Shown in pieces: positions 15,907 through 25,275 of a DNA stretch of 64,000 nt (position 1 is the stretch's first letter; each line of letters begins with the position of its first letter). The position numbers and the translations under genes were made by a program. The stretch comes from JACDDK01 sp038198445 (GTDB lineage: Bacteria; Actinomycetota; Rubrobacteria; Rubrobacterales; Rubrobacteraceae), in contig JBBPZZ010000013.1 of NCBI GenBank assembly GCA_038198445.1, positions 1 through 64,000 of the forward strand. Reading direction: 5' to 3'. Below the pieces are notes generated by a model. That model had not been told where the DNA came from. It did not search any database and saw only the letters and a list, made by a program, of their open reading frames with translations.

Positions 15907-16296
15907 GTGGAATTGCAAGAGTTGATGGAGGTGGCCCGAGAGGCCGCCAAAAATGCTTACGCGCCTTACAGCGGCTTCCGTGTTGGCGCCGCGATCCTGA
16001 CGGAGGATGGTCAGGTACACGCCGGATGCAATGTCGAGAATGCCTCCTACGGTCTCGGGACCTGCGCCGAGCGCAACGCCGCGGCCGCCATGGCGCTCGC
16101 GCAACCGGAAGGTAGAACGATAAAGACCATCGCCGTTGCAAGTCCCAACGCCGCGCCATGCTTCCCCTGCGGAGCCTGCCGTCAGGTGCTCCGGGAGTTC
16201 CGGTGTAAGGAGATAGTAGTCGAGAGTCCATCTGGCGTAAAATGCTACACGATGGAAGAGATGTTGCCCCACTCATTCGGACCGGAGGTCCTGTGA
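15907..16296 (+). CDS. cdd: Cytidine deaminase
   Basis: 129 residues from the GTG at 15907, preceded by GAGGGGAGAC. Small tetrameric-type enzyme that converts (deoxy)cytidine to (deoxy)uridine in pyrimidine salvage. Zinc ligands C53 (TCAER), C88 and C91 (PCFPCGAC) and catalytic E55 are present. The stop overlaps the start of era, and cdd-era is a common pair. Confidence 0.95.
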   Translation: MELQELMEVAREAAKNAYAPYSGFRVGAAILTEDGQVHAGCNVENASYGLGTCAERNAAAAMALAQPEGRTIKTIAVASPNAAPCFPCGACRQVLREFRCKEIVVESPSGVKCYTMEEMLPHSFGPEVL

Positions 16297-17219
16297 CCGA
16301 CGCATTACCTGACTTTTTCGCGGACGACCAGGATTTGCGGAGCGGCTTTATAGCCGTGGTCGGAAGGCCGAACGCGGGCAAGTCCACGCTGGTCAACCGG
16401 TTGGTGGGCCAGAAGGTCTCGATCACCTCCCCGCGTCCTCAGACGACGCGCGGCCCTATCCGGGGCGTCCGAAACGGACCCGGTTACCAGGCGGTCTTTA
16501 TAGACACCCCCGGCTCCCAGAAACCACGCGATACGCTGCGCGCCCGGATGCAGCAACAAGTCCTCGACAGCCTCGCTAGCTCCGACGTGATCCTGTTCCT
16601 CCTCGATGCTGCGCAGGCGGCAGGCGGCATAGGCTCTGGCGACCGCTATGTCGCTGACCTGGTTGCGAAATCCGCAACCCCCGTGATCGCTGTCATCAAT
16701 AAAGTGGACCTGCTACACAGCGAGGCGGATGCCTTGCCGATAGTAGATGAAGTCTCGAAGCTCGCCAACTGGCAAGACACCTTCCTCCTGAGCGCGACGA
16801 CCGGACGGAACGTCGCGCCGCTGATGGACGCTGTCGAGGAGCTTTTGCCGCCTGGCCCGCGTTACTTCCCCGAAGGGGAGGTGACCGACCATCCCGAGTC
16901 CCTGATCCTCGCGGAGTACATTCGCGAGAAGGCGCTGAACGCGCTTAGAGAAGAAGTCCCGCATGCGATAGCCGTCGAGGTCGAGGAAGTGGAGCGCAAG
17001 GAGAACGTCACCGTCATCTACGCGGTCATCCACGTCGAGCGGAGCAGCCAGCGAATGATCGTCCTCGGCAAAGGCGGCAAGACCATCAAACACATCGGCA
17101 CAGCGGCCCGCCGCGACGTGGAACGGCTGCTCGGTACCCGCATCTACCTGGACTTGAAGGTAAAGGTCAATCCTGGATGGCGAAGCGACACGAAGTTCCT
17201 TGAGCGGCTAGGGTTATAA
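16293..17219 (+). CDS. era: Ribosome-assembly GTPase Era
   Basis: 308 residues from the GTG at 16293, overlapping the cdd stop and preceded by GGAGGT. GTPase motifs GRPNAGKS (24-31), QTTR, DTPG and NKVD; C-terminal KH domain with the VLGKGGKTIKHIG loop that binds the 3' end of 16S rRNA. Required for 30S maturation. The stop sits in the sequence TTATAATG; the TATAAT there has no good -35 at the right distance. Confidence 0.95.
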   Translation: MTDALPDFFADDQDLRSGFIAVVGRPNAGKSTLVNRLVGQKVSITSPRPQTTRGPIRGVRNGPGYQAVFIDTPGSQKPRDTLRARMQQQVLDSLASSDVILFLLDAAQAAGGIGSGDRYVADLVAKSATPVIAVINKVDLLHSEADALPIVDEVSKLANWQDTFLLSATTGRNVAPLMDAVEELLPPGPRYFPEGEVTDHPESLILAEYIREKALNALREEVPHAIAVEVEEVERKENVTVIYAVIHVERSSQRMIVLGKGGKTIKHIGTAARRDVERLLGTRIYLDLKVKVNPGWRSDTKFLERLGL

Positions 17220-17262
17220 TGTCCGCCGTGACTAATTCAAGTTGGAACCAGGAGGACGGCTA

Positions 17263-17970
17263 ATGGCGATGAGGGTGCGGGAGTTCGCTAAGACGGTGGA
17301 CCATACCCTGTTGAAGCCGGACTGCGTAGATAAGGATATCGTACGGCTCTGTGAGGAGGCGGCTCGTTACCACTTCGCTGCGGTCTGCATACCTCCATGC
17401 TACGTGCGGCTCGCCGCCAAAGAGCTGCGCGGGGTAGACGTGAAGGTCGCGACCGTAATCTCTTTCCCCTTCGGGGCTGACACGACCTCCATCAAGGCCG
17501 CCGCCGTCCGGGACGCCATTATCGGCGGGGCTTCAGAGTTGGATGTGGTGATGAACATCTCCAGGTTTCTTTCTGGCGACTTCAACTACGTCGCCGAGGA
17601 GCTTGCGAGCCTCAACCAGGAGGTTAGCGCCGTCGCCATGAACAACGGCCTGAACGACGTTGTAGTTAAAGTAATAGTTGAGACTGCCTACCTCACGGAC
17701 AAAATGAAGCGCCTCGCCACCCAGATCGTGGCCGCGAGCGGCGCGGACTTTATAAAGACCTCGACAGGCTTCGCCCCGGTGGGCGCAACCGTTGAGGACG
17801 TGGCTCTGCTACGGGAAGAAGCCCCCGAAGGTCTGGCGGTGAAGGCTTCCGGCGGCATCCGAACCCTCCAGGACGCCCTCGATATTCTAAACGCCGGGGC
17901 TTCGCGGCTGGGCATGAGCGCCGGTGTGTCAATCATGGAAGAGGCCGAGAGTGGCGGTCTACAAGAGTAA
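17263..17970 (+). CDS. deoC: Deoxyribose-phosphate aldolase
   Basis: 235 residues from the ATG at 17263, with AGGAGG 7 bases upstream. TIM-barrel aldolase that cleaves 2-deoxyribose-5-phosphate to glyceraldehyde-3-phosphate and acetaldehyde. Signatures: DHTLLKP near the start, SELDVVMN, and the Schiff-base lysine K165 in FIKTSTGF with the second lysine in VKASGGIR. Being placed after cdd and era, it complements nucleoside salvage. Its end overlaps recO by 20 bases. Confidence 0.95.
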   Translation: MAMRVREFAKTVDHTLLKPDCVDKDIVRLCEEAARYHFAAVCIPPCYVRLAAKELRGVDVKVATVISFPFGADTTSIKAAAVRDAIIGGASELDVVMNISRFLSGDFNYVAEELASLNQEVSAVAMNNGLNDVVVKVIVETAYLTDKMKRLATQIVAASGADFIKTSTGFAPVGATVEDVALLREEAPEGLAVKASGGIRTLQDALDILNAGASRLGMSAGVSIMEEAESGGLQE

Positions 17971-18712
17971 AGGTATAGTTCTGCGTTCGATTCGCTACGG
18001 CGAGGCTGACCGTATACTCGACCTTTACACGCAAGACTCCGGTCTCATCTCCGTCATCGCAAAGGGTATCCGCCGCACGAGATCTCGTTTCGGCGCCCGC
18101 CTGGAGCCCCTCTCCTGCGTGGACTTTATGGCTTATCAAGGCCGCACCCTGGATACCATCACCCAGGCCGAAGTGCTGCGAAGCTTCCATGAGGTTCGGG
18201 AGGATCTCTCGCGCTTCGAGGCCGCTGGAGGTATGGTGCGGGCCGTGCGCGCCCTCTCCGGCGGTGATGAGGCGGACCGGCGCGTCTTTAATCTTCTCTA
18301 CAAGGCCCTGGACGCACTGGAGGGTCAAAGCTCCGCCTACAAGTCCGTCGAGGCTGCATTCGGCCTCAAGCTCTCCATTCTCGCCGGCTACGCGCCGCAA
18401 CTCGACGCTTGCCTCAACTGCGGAGCGACTTCCGAGTTAGCCGGAGAAAATCCCTACTTCGCGCCTTCCCTTGGTGGCGTGCTCTGCTCCGATTGCCGGG
18501 TGGCTTCGGACGACTCTTTCCCGATACCGCCGGAGACCCTGGAACGGCTGAAGTTACTAATCGAACGTCCCTTGCGCGAGGCTGCCTCGGAAAATCTGAC
18601 GGAACAGAGCGTACTTCGCGTCGTCAGATCCCATCTGCTCGCCCATGCGCCAGGCAATATATCTGGAGTCGTGGCAGGTACGACCGGCTCAAAGGCTCGC
18701 AAACCGGCGTGA
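17951..18712 (+). CDS. recO: DNA repair protein RecO
   Basis: 253 residues from the GTG at 17951. N-terminal OB fold (KGIVLRSIRYGEADRIL, then LISVIAKGIRR), a helical middle, and a four-cysteine zinc site (CLNCG and CSDC). RecO loads RecA at gaps and anneals single strands in the RecFOR pathway. The era-(deoC)-recO order is conserved. The last 15 residues (Gly/Ser/Thr/Lys) are a loose tail. Confidence 0.93.
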   Translation: MAVYKSKGIVLRSIRYGEADRILDLYTQDSGLISVIAKGIRRTRSRFGARLEPLSCVDFMAYQGRTLDTITQAEVLRSFHEVREDLSRFEAAGGMVRAVRALSGGDEADRRVFNLLYKALDALEGQSSAYKSVEAAFGLKLSILAGYAPQLDACLNCGATSELAGENPYFAPSLGGVLCSDCRVASDDSFPIPPETLERLKLLIERPLREAASENLTEQSVLRVVRSHLLAHAPGNISGVVAGTTGSKARKPA

Positions 18713-18734
18713 AACGCCTGAAACCCACAACGGC

Positions 18735-19688
18735 GTGAGCGCGGGCTCGCCTCAGTGGGCATGTGAGTCGAGCGTCGGCCGTGTAAGGCCGGAGCCTCCC
18801 GATGGAGTCCGCAACGAGTTCCAACGCGACCGGGACCGGATAATCCACGCCAAGTCTTTTCGGCGTTTGATGCACAAGACCCAGGTCTTCATATCGCCAG
18901 ACGGCGATCATTACCGTACTCGTCTCACGCATACGCTGGAGATGATGCAGGTCTCCCGCACCATCGCCCGCGCCCTCGCCCTCAACGAAGACCTCACCGA
19001 AGCCATAGCTTTCGGCCACGATCTCGGACACACGCCATTCGGCCACACCGGCGAAGAAGCCCTGGCCCGCATACTGGCCTCCCACGGGCGTAGCTTCCGC
19101 CACAACGAACATTCCTTGCGCGTGGTCGATAAACTGGAGAGAAACGGCGAGGGATTAAACCTCACATTAGAGGTTAGAGACGGGATACTTAACCATACAG
19201 GGAAAGGCTACCCCTCGACCCGCGAAGGTGAGATCGTCCGGATCGCCGATCGGATCGCCTACGTGAACCACGACGTGGATGACGCTCTGCGAGCGGGGAT
19301 TATCTCCTGGAAAGACCTTCCCAAGAAACCGATCGCCGTTCTCGGGGAGAAGATGAGCGTCAGGATAGACACCCTGGTGCGGGACATGATCTCTAACTCT
19401 GAAAAAGGAGGTAAGGTAGCATTATCGGACGCGGTGTACGAGGCGTTAATGGAGCTAAGGACCTGGTTATTCACGAACGTCTACCGCAACATACGCTCGC
19501 GAGAGAACCAGAAGGCGGCTGGCGTTGTTACCGCGTTGTTCGAGCATTACCTGGAGTGTCCCGAGGAGCGAACAGTCAGCGATCCCGACCCGATCCTGGA
19601 GACGACCGACTTCGTGGCAGGCATGACCGACCGCTACGCCATCGCTACCTACAAGCGCCTCTTTATTCCGCGAGGCGACGTCATCTGA
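18735..19688 (+). CDS. dgt: dGTPase-like deoxynucleoside triphosphate triphosphohydrolase
   Basis: 317 residues from the GTG at 18735, 22 bases past recO; the open frame extends into recO without family similarity. The start has SVGRVRPEPPD, NEFQRDRDRIIHAKSFRRL and HKTQVF. The HD metal site is formed by RTRLTHTLEM, GHDLGHTPFGH and the later RIADRIAYVNHD. It hydrolyses dNTPs to deoxynucleosides and triphosphate and so affects dNTP pools. In actinomycetes this gene usually precedes dnaG; here a pseudogene and ppc intervene. Confidence 0.92.
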   Translation: MSAGSPQWACESSVGRVRPEPPDGVRNEFQRDRDRIIHAKSFRRLMHKTQVFISPDGDHYRTRLTHTLEMMQVSRTIARALALNEDLTEAIAFGHDLGHTPFGHTGEEALARILASHGRSFRHNEHSLRVVDKLERNGEGLNLTLEVRDGILNHTGKGYPSTREGEIVRIADRIAYVNHDVDDALRAGIISWKDLPKKPIAVLGEKMSVRIDTLVRDMISNSEKGGKVALSDAVYEALMELRTWLFTNVYRNIRSRENQKAAGVVTALFEHYLECPEERTVSDPDPILETTDFVAGMTDRYAIATYKRLFIPRGDVI

Positions 19689-19715
19689 AAGGAAAGGTAG
19701 GGCTGAGGGGCGCGA

Positions 19716-20119
19716 GTGTCCGGCTACAAAGAAAACGTCGCGGGCGTTGTTTATCTCGTGAATCCGGTGGTAGGGGACGAAGAGCTAAATGCCCTCTTCG
19801 CGGCATCTTGGGAGGGGATGCGTGGACGGACTTCGAGCCAATTTTGAGTAAGAGTCTTGCGTTTGTTTGCGCGTACCGGGCGGGGCGTCTGAGCGGGCGT
19901 TGTCAACCTGGCATGGGACGGGGGCAGTCATGCGTTCCTGCTGGATACTATGGGGCATGAGGACGTTTGGCGGCAGGGAATCGGACGAGAGCTGGTTCGC
20001 CGGGCGACAGAGGTGACCCGAAGGCGCGGTGCCAAGTGGCTGCAAGTATAGACTGCGAGCCGCGGCTGCGCGGATTTTACGCGCGTTGCGGATTCACGGT
20101 AAAAACTAAGAACACGACG
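19716..20119 (+). pseudogene. GNAT-family acetyltransferase, inactivated by three frame changes
   Basis: A GTG at 19716 with GAGGGG upstream opens VYLVNPVVGDEELNALFAA; the frame then shifts near 19815 to DFEPILSKSLAFVCAY, returns to the first frame near 19899 for VNLAWDGGSHAFLLDT and RQGIGRELVRRA (the acetyl-CoA loop, Q-G-I-G-R), stops at 20049, and the remaining CEPRLRGFYARCGF is in the second frame from 20051. Read together these form an almost full small GNAT enzyme. Three frame changes mean a decayed gene unless the assembly is wrong. It lies between dgt and the convergent end of ppc. Confidence 0.7.
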
Positions 20120-20138
20120 TGCGCTGGGGCTTCTTGCG

Positions 20139-22958
20139 TCAGCCGGTGTTCAACATCCCGGAGGAGATGCCGGAGATGGTCAGGAGGAGCGTCTTGAGGA
20201 TATCTTCCCGTTTTGGGGAGTCTTCCGGGAGGGAGCGGAGCCGTCGGAGCAGGCTTACCTGGATGTATGATAGTGGGTCCACGTAGGGATTTCGCAGACG
20301 TATGGACCTTTGGAGGACCGGGCTGTCGTCGAGCAGGTTTTCGTTGCCGGTTATCTTCAGGACGGCTTCTACGCAGGCTGCGTGCTCCTCGGTGACGCGG
20401 TTTCGCAGACGGTCGCGGATTTTAGGATCATTCACCAGCGTAGTGTAGGTCTCCGCGATACGCAGGTCGCTCTTGGCGAGAGTCATCTGCATGAAGCCCA
20501 TCAGCGTTCGGAAGAAGGGCCACTCAGAGTACATCTCTCGCAGAATGTCGAGGCCGTCGTCACGCTGGAGATAACCGCCGAGCGCCGTGCCTGCTCCGTA
20601 CCAGGACGGTAGCAACAAGCGGTTCTGAGTCCAGGCGAACACCCAGGGTATGGCTCTCAGACTGGAAACCTCGGTATTCTGTGCTCGACGCGCGGGCCGA
20701 CTACCCATGTTTAGTAGTGACAGCTCTCCGATGGGTGATGCTTCGGCGAAGAACGTCAGGAAGTCCTTGTCTTCGTAGACCAGGCGCCGGTAGGCCGACT
20801 GTGAGGTAGTGGAGAGCACTTTCATCGCCTCGCACCAGCGCGCGGCGGGCTTTTGAGGATTGCTTTCGGCGCTCGCTTCGAGGACGGCGGCCAGGGTGGT
20901 ATCCAGATTTCGCCTGGCAAGTCCCTGCATACTATACTTGAACGAGATGACTTCGCCTTGCTCTGTTATCCGAATCTTTCCATCGAGGGTTCCGGTCGGC
21001 TGGGCCATTATGGCGTCGTAGCTCGGACCGCCGCCGCGTCCGGCGCTGCCGCCGCGGCCGTGGAAGAGACGCAGCTCAACGCCGTGTTCTTTCGCGACCG
21101 TGGTGAGGGCGCCCTGCGCTTCATACAGGGTCCAGTTACTGGTCACGTAGCCCGCGTCCTTACCGGAGTCGCTGTAGCCGAGCATGATCTCCTGCAGATC
21201 CCCGCCCCGCGATAGGGAGGACCGATAGAAGGGATCGTCCAGCAACCGGCGCAGGACTTCCGGCGCTCGTTCGAGGTCATCCACGGTTTCGAAGAGTGGC
21301 GTGACCCGCAAATAACTGGCGGTACACCCACCTCTCTCGTCAACGTCCAGCAGGCCAACCCGACGCGCCAGTAGTTGTACTGAAAGGACATCGCTCGCCT
21401 GTTGAGCCATGCTCAGTATGAACGTCTCGACCGGCGGTTCGGAAAATTCGTCTTTAGCCTGCCGAATACGTTCAAACGTCTCCAGCACCCCACGGGTCTC
21501 CTCCGAGAGTCCCTCCGGTTGAGGAAGATTCAGGTCGGGGTCGCTCACGAGCCGTCTCAATAGGGAGGCGCGGTCCTCTTCGCCCATCTCCGTAAGACGC
21601 TCGCCCGTCGCGGACGCTATAAGGTCGCCGGCCGCCTCCACGACGCGGGCGCTCTCCTGGCGCACGTCCAGCTTCGCCAGATGAAAGCCGAAGACCTCCG
21701 CCTGGCGGATGAGGTCGCGGAGCGCGCCGTTCGCCACACGCTCGCCGCCGTGATCGAGCAGGCTGCGCTGGATCATCCGCAAATCTTCCATGAACCCGCT
21801 TACGTTCCCGTAGGCCGCCGGGGAGTTGGGGGAGTCGAGGGTCAGCTTCAGACGCTCGGACATTATGAGTAACTTTTGGTAGTAGATCTCGTTGGTATCT
21901 TCGCCCCGATTGCGGTCGACGCTCTCCGGCAGCGGCACCTCACTCCGCTCCACGGACGCTGTCAACTCCTCCGAAACCGCGACTATTTTCGACGATTGGC
22001 TCATGTGGTCAGCCAGTTCGAGCGCCGAACTTATGTGACGGTTCAAGATCAACTCCTGGTGCAACCCGAGCGCCGTGGTCAAAGTCTCGGGTTTTACGAA
22101 TGGGTTGCCGTCCTGATCTCCGCCTACCCAAGAACCGAACTCCAGAACTCTTCCGAGGCTTGGCGTATCTTCTGGGAAGCGGCGGGCCAGCTCATCCTCG
22201 AACTCCCGGTACACTTCGAGCGTGGCCGAGAGGAGAGGATGCTCGAAGAAGAGCAGGGTACGCTGTATCTCTTGCGACACTTTGGGGCGACGGGTGCGTA
22301 GCTCATCCGTCTGCCAGAGCAACGTAACTTCTTCGGCCAGTTTTTCCTCCAGCCTGCGCCGCTCCTTCCAGGTAAGCAACCCGGACTCGAACTCCTCCAG
22401 CATCTCTCCAATCCTGTCGTGCTTGAGACGGATGCTCCTTCTCAGAGCCTCTGTTGGATGCGCCGTCAGAACCAGCCCCACGTTCATCCCATCGAGTTTT
22501 CGTTGCAGGGACTTACCCTGGATCCCGTCTTCGCCGAGCCGCGAGAGTGTGCTCGCCAGCGAAGCGCGCTGCGGGGGATTGTCGGGTGAAGACTCATACT
22601 GTCTGCGGCGCCGAACGCGATGGTACCGCTCAGCGATGTTGATCAACTGGAAGTACACCGAGAAGGCCCGGACGATGCGTTCCAGGTCACCGGCCTCAGT
22701 ACCTTCTATCCGCTGCTTCAGACGGTCATCGAGGCTAGGGTCGTAGTCAAAACGGAGCCGCTTGCACAGGAGTCTTATCGCCTCCTCCTCGTTGAAGAGG
22801 TCCTCGCCCTCCTGTTCGATGAGCACCTGTCCTAGAACTCGTCCGAGCAGGTTGATGTCCCGCCGCAGAGGTTCGTCTTTTTTCTCGAAGCCAATGCCGG
22901 GAAGTTCCGCATACTCAGCGGTAGGCTCGCGACTGGATTGATGGGAGGTATTCATCAA
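20139..22958 (-). CDS. ppc: Phosphoenolpyruvate carboxylase
   Basis: 939 residues, full length. It fixes bicarbonate onto PEP to give oxaloacetate, refilling the TCA cycle. Catalytic H167 in VLTAHPTE, the glycine loop FHGRGGSAGRGGGP, and the conserved C-terminal MLNTG are all present. It is the only long minus-strand gene in the window, divergent from dnaG (77-base gap) and convergent with the GNAT pseudogene, so it seems to have been inserted in the dgt-dnaG interval. Confidence 0.96.
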   Translation of the reverse strand: MMNTSHQSSREPTAEYAELPGIGFEKKDEPLRRDINLLGRVLGQVLIEQEGEDLFNEEEAIRLLCKRLRFDYDPSLDDRLKQRIEGTEAGDLERIVRAFSVYFQLINIAERYHRVRRRRQYESSPDNPPQRASLASTLSRLGEDGIQGKSLQRKLDGMNVGLVLTAHPTEALRRSIRLKHDRIGEMLEEFESGLLTWKERRRLEEKLAEEVTLLWQTDELRTRRPKVSQEIQRTLLFFEHPLLSATLEVYREFEDELARRFPEDTPSLGRVLEFGSWVGGDQDGNPFVKPETLTTALGLHQELILNRHISSALELADHMSQSSKIVAVSEELTASVERSEVPLPESVDRNRGEDTNEIYYQKLLIMSERLKLTLDSPNSPAAYGNVSGFMEDLRMIQRSLLDHGGERVANGALRDLIRQAEVFGFHLAKLDVRQESARVVEAAGDLIASATGERLTEMGEEDRASLLRRLVSDPDLNLPQPEGLSEETRGVLETFERIRQAKDEFSEPPVETFILSMAQQASDVLSVQLLARRVGLLDVDERGGCTASYLRVTPLFETVDDLERAPEVLRRLLDDPFYRSSLSRGGDLQEIMLGYSDSGKDAGYVTSNWTLYEAQGALTTVAKEHGVELRLFHGRGGSAGRGGGPSYDAIMAQPTGTLDGKIRITEQGEVISFKYSMQGLARRNLDTTLAAVLEASAESNPQKPAARWCEAMKVLSTTSQSAYRRLVYEDKDFLTFFAEASPIGELSLLNMGSRPARRAQNTEVSSLRAIPWVFAWTQNRLLLPSWYGAGTALGGYLQRDDGLDILREMYSEWPFFRTLMGFMQMTLAKSDLRIAETYTTLVNDPKIRDRLRNRVTEEHAACVEAVLKITGNENLLDDSPVLQRSIRLRNPYVDPLSYIQVSLLRRLRSLPEDSPKREDILKTLLLTISGISSGMLNTG

Positions 22959-23005
22959 GTGTAGAGTAACATTAGCCTTGTGCGTATTAAGGTGGATGAA
23001 GGATA

Positions 23006-23023
23006 TTTGTACAGAGGTACAAA
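23006..23023 (+). promoter_or_regulatory. Perfect inverted repeat before the dnaG ribosome site
   Basis: TTTGTAC-AGAG-GTACAAA is a perfect 7-4-7 dyad in the ppc/dnaG divergent region, touching the dnaG ribosome-binding site (AAAGGAG, 23022-23028). As DNA it could be an operator; as RNA, a hairpin next to the ribosome site. Confidence 0.4.
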
Positions 23024-23035
23024 AGGAGCCGACCC

Positions 23036-24808
23036 TTGAGAATATCGCAACGCAGCATAGACGAGGTGCGTGAGGCGGCCAATATCGTCGAAGTCGCCTC
23101 CGAGTTCACCGCCCTGCGGCGACAGGGTACGCGGTTCTCCGGCCTTTGCCCGTATCCAGATCACCAGGAGAAAACACCCTCGTTCAGCGTCTCGCCGGAT
23201 AGAGGGTTTTACTACTGTTTCGGCTGCCAGAAGGGGGGGGATGCGATCAAGCTCGTCACCGAGCTCAAGTCCTTCTCTTTTTCGGAGTCGATCTCCTATC
23301 TTGCCGAACGCTCCGGGGTGGAACTGGAGTTTGAGGGCGACTCGTCAACCGACTCCGAAGCCGCGAAGAAACGTAACCACCGTAGACGCATGGTTTATAA
23401 GGCACTGGCCGCCGCGGCCGTCTACTACCACAAGTACCTGCTAAAGGCCCAAACTAGCGAGGCCGCGTCCGCCCGCCAATACCTCGATGGACGCGGCCTG
23501 ACGATTTCTACTATAGGAGAATTCCGTCTGGGGTATGCGCCACCGCGAGGAAGTTCGGGTTTCTTGCAGGCTGCTCGCAAGCTGGGGCTTGAGCGAGAGG
23601 CTCTCGATTCCGCGGGGCTTCTATCTTCGCGGGGCGGAGAGCGGTTTGCCGGAAGGATCACGTTCCCCATCTCTGACCGGCGTGGCCGGATCGTTGGCTT
23701 CGGCGCTCGGGCTCTTGGCGACGACCACCCCAAGTACCTCAACTCGCCGGAGACTCAAGTCTTCAACAAGCGGGAGCTTCTCTATGGATTCCCGCAGGTA
23801 ACGGAGGTCATGCGTAAAGAGCGCGCGGCGCTCGTGGTAGAGGGCTACACCGACGTTCTGATGCTCTATCAGTCCGGCATAAAGAACGCTGTCGCGACGC
23901 TGGGTACGGCGACCACGCCGGCCCACCTGAAGACTCTCAGCGGCTACGCGGAGCGAATCTATATTCTGTTCGACCCTGATGCGGCTGGGGAGAAAGCTAT
24001 AGAAAGGGCCGCGGAGACAGCCGCGGAGATGAAGCTGGACCTTCGCGTACTTCGTCTGTCCGAGGATCCGGCCGACTGGCTCCTTGAACATCAGTCAAGC
24101 GAGTTCGCCGAACAGCTCTCCGGTGCCGTGCCTGTATTGGAGTACATATTTCGCCGCAAGGCCGAACACGCTCGGGGGGCGGGCTCCGCCGAACGGGCTC
24201 GGGTGCTCGCGGAGATCAAAGATCTTCTGGGACGCATCGAAGACCCTGTTTTTCATGGAGACGCCATTCGTATCGCTGCTGAATCACTTGGGGTGCGTCC
24301 AGAGGCTCTCGAAAAGCCTGGGCCTGTACGGACGGGCGCGCTCGGGAGGCGGCATTCGCCTTCCGCGCCGCAAGACCCGCATCTGCAGGCCGGGCGCGAG
24401 GTGATCGCCCTGATCCTGGCCCGTCCCGACCTCACGAGGAAACCACTGATCGAGGGGATATCGGTAGCCGGGTTTCCCGAGCCTGTAAAAACAAGCGCGG
24501 GAGACTTTGTTGACGAGGATCACGCGGGCATATTCACCGTGCTGGAGCAACATGCTGGCGACGACCTCGACGGGGTTTTCTCGGACGAGCGAATCCGCTC
24601 CCTCATGGATAAGGTCGCTGCACTCTCCTCGGAAGGAGAGACGCTGTACCCTTCTGAAGCGGCTATAAGAGAGGGATGGTTGAGGTTGGCGATCCTGAGC
24701 CGGGAGCGGGCCAAGCGCGAAACCTCCGACTTCGACGTAAAGGATTATCTGCACTCTGAAATCCAAACCCTGAAGGATGCTTTGCGCGCCGTCGGCGCGG
24801 AGGCTTGA
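23036..24808 (+). CDS. dnaG: DNA primase
   Basis: 590 residues, TTG start with AAAAGGAG upstream. It makes RNA primers at the replication fork. N-terminal zinc-binding domain with C38, H43, C61 and C64: the first pair reads CPYPDH, two residues wider than the common CPFH spacing. The TOPRIM domain holds VVEGYTDVLML and FDPDAAGEKA. The C-terminal part ends in a DnaB-binding-like helical domain. rpoD, its frequent neighbour, does not follow; two tRNA genes do. Confidence 0.95.
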   Translation: MRISQRSIDEVREAANIVEVASEFTALRRQGTRFSGLCPYPDHQEKTPSFSVSPDRGFYYCFGCQKGGDAIKLVTELKSFSFSESISYLAERSGVELEFEGDSSTDSEAAKKRNHRRRMVYKALAAAAVYYHKYLLKAQTSEAASARQYLDGRGLTISTIGEFRLGYAPPRGSSGFLQAARKLGLEREALDSAGLLSSRGGERFAGRITFPISDRRGRIVGFGARALGDDHPKYLNSPETQVFNKRELLYGFPQVTEVMRKERAALVVEGYTDVLMLYQSGIKNAVATLGTATTPAHLKTLSGYAERIYILFDPDAAGEKAIERAAETAAEMKLDLRVLRLSEDPADWLLEHQSSEFAEQLSGAVPVLEYIFRRKAEHARGAGSAERARVLAEIKDLLGRIEDPVFHGDAIRIAAESLGVRPEALEKPGPVRTGALGRRHSPSAPQDPHLQAGREVIALILARPDLTRKPLIEGISVAGFPEPVKTSAGDFVDEDHAGIFTVLEQHAGDDLDGVFSDERIRSLMDKVAALSSEGETLYPSEAAIREGWLRLAILSRERAKRETSDFDVKDYLHSEIQTLKDALRAVGAEA

Positions 24809-24833
24809 AGCTCGACCTTCCGAACCTTATAAT
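24805..24833 (+). promoter_or_regulatory. Promoter of the tRNA pair
   Basis: TTGAAG at 24805-24810 and TATAAT at 24828-24833, 17 bases apart, overlapping the dnaG stop and ending 13 bases before tRNA-Asn. Consensus-quality sigma-70-type promoter. Confidence 0.7.
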
Positions 24834-24846
24834 TCCATCGCGGCAT

Positions 24847-24919
<73 letters not shown>

Positions 24920-24972
24920 CACGGCGATGACTTACGGTGGATCTCTTGGCGAGCCGTCTATCATCCCGAGTA

Positions 24973-25046
24973 GGGTCCATAGCTCAGTTGGTTAGAGCAT
25001 CCGACTCATAATCGGACGGTCCCAGGTTCGAGTCCTGGTGGACCCA
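24973..25046 (+). tRNA. tRNA with CAT anticodon: elongator Met or lysidine-modified Ile2
   Basis: 74 bases; acceptor GGGTCCA pairs with TGGACCC, anticodon CAT at 25007-25009 in a CTCATAA loop. The paired G1-C72 end and the absence of three G-C pairs in the anticodon stem exclude the initiator. Met and Ile2 (CAU changed to LAU by TilS) cannot be separated with certainty by eye. The CCA end is not encoded. Confidence 0.93.
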
Positions 25047-25156
25047 CTTATAAAATCTCCATTAGCTCCCGAGACAGCCCAACTAGACCATCTCCGTATC
25101 CAACCGCCTAAGATACGCTGTTCTCTCCGCCAAGCCACTACTGAGTTTACGAAAAT

Positions 25157-25194
25157 ACAACATGTTGTGCTTTGACCAGGATTCAATCTATATA
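25157..25194 (+). promoter_or_regulatory. Candidate promoter with palindromic operator, upstream of mraZ
   Basis: The perfect 12-bp palindrome ACAACATGTTGT (25157-25168) overlaps a TTGTGC -35 (25165-25170); TATATA follows at 25189-25194 after 18 bases. A transcript from here would carry about 210 bases of leader before mraZ. Confidence 0.4.
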
Positions 25195-25275
25195 GCACGA
25201 CATTTCTGGGCTGGATCCTCCACCTCCACCTTGCCCGGATGCCCCTGGAAATAAGGTTTTTATAGGGACTCTATA

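Noticed and set aside
17215..17220. Promoter for deoC at the end of era
   Set aside because: A TATAAT is present but the sequence 17 bases upstream (GAAGTT) is a poor -35, and the gene is within an operon.
24973..25046. Initiator tRNA-Met
   Set aside because: Position 1-72 is a normal G-C pair and the anticodon stem lacks three consecutive G-C pairs.
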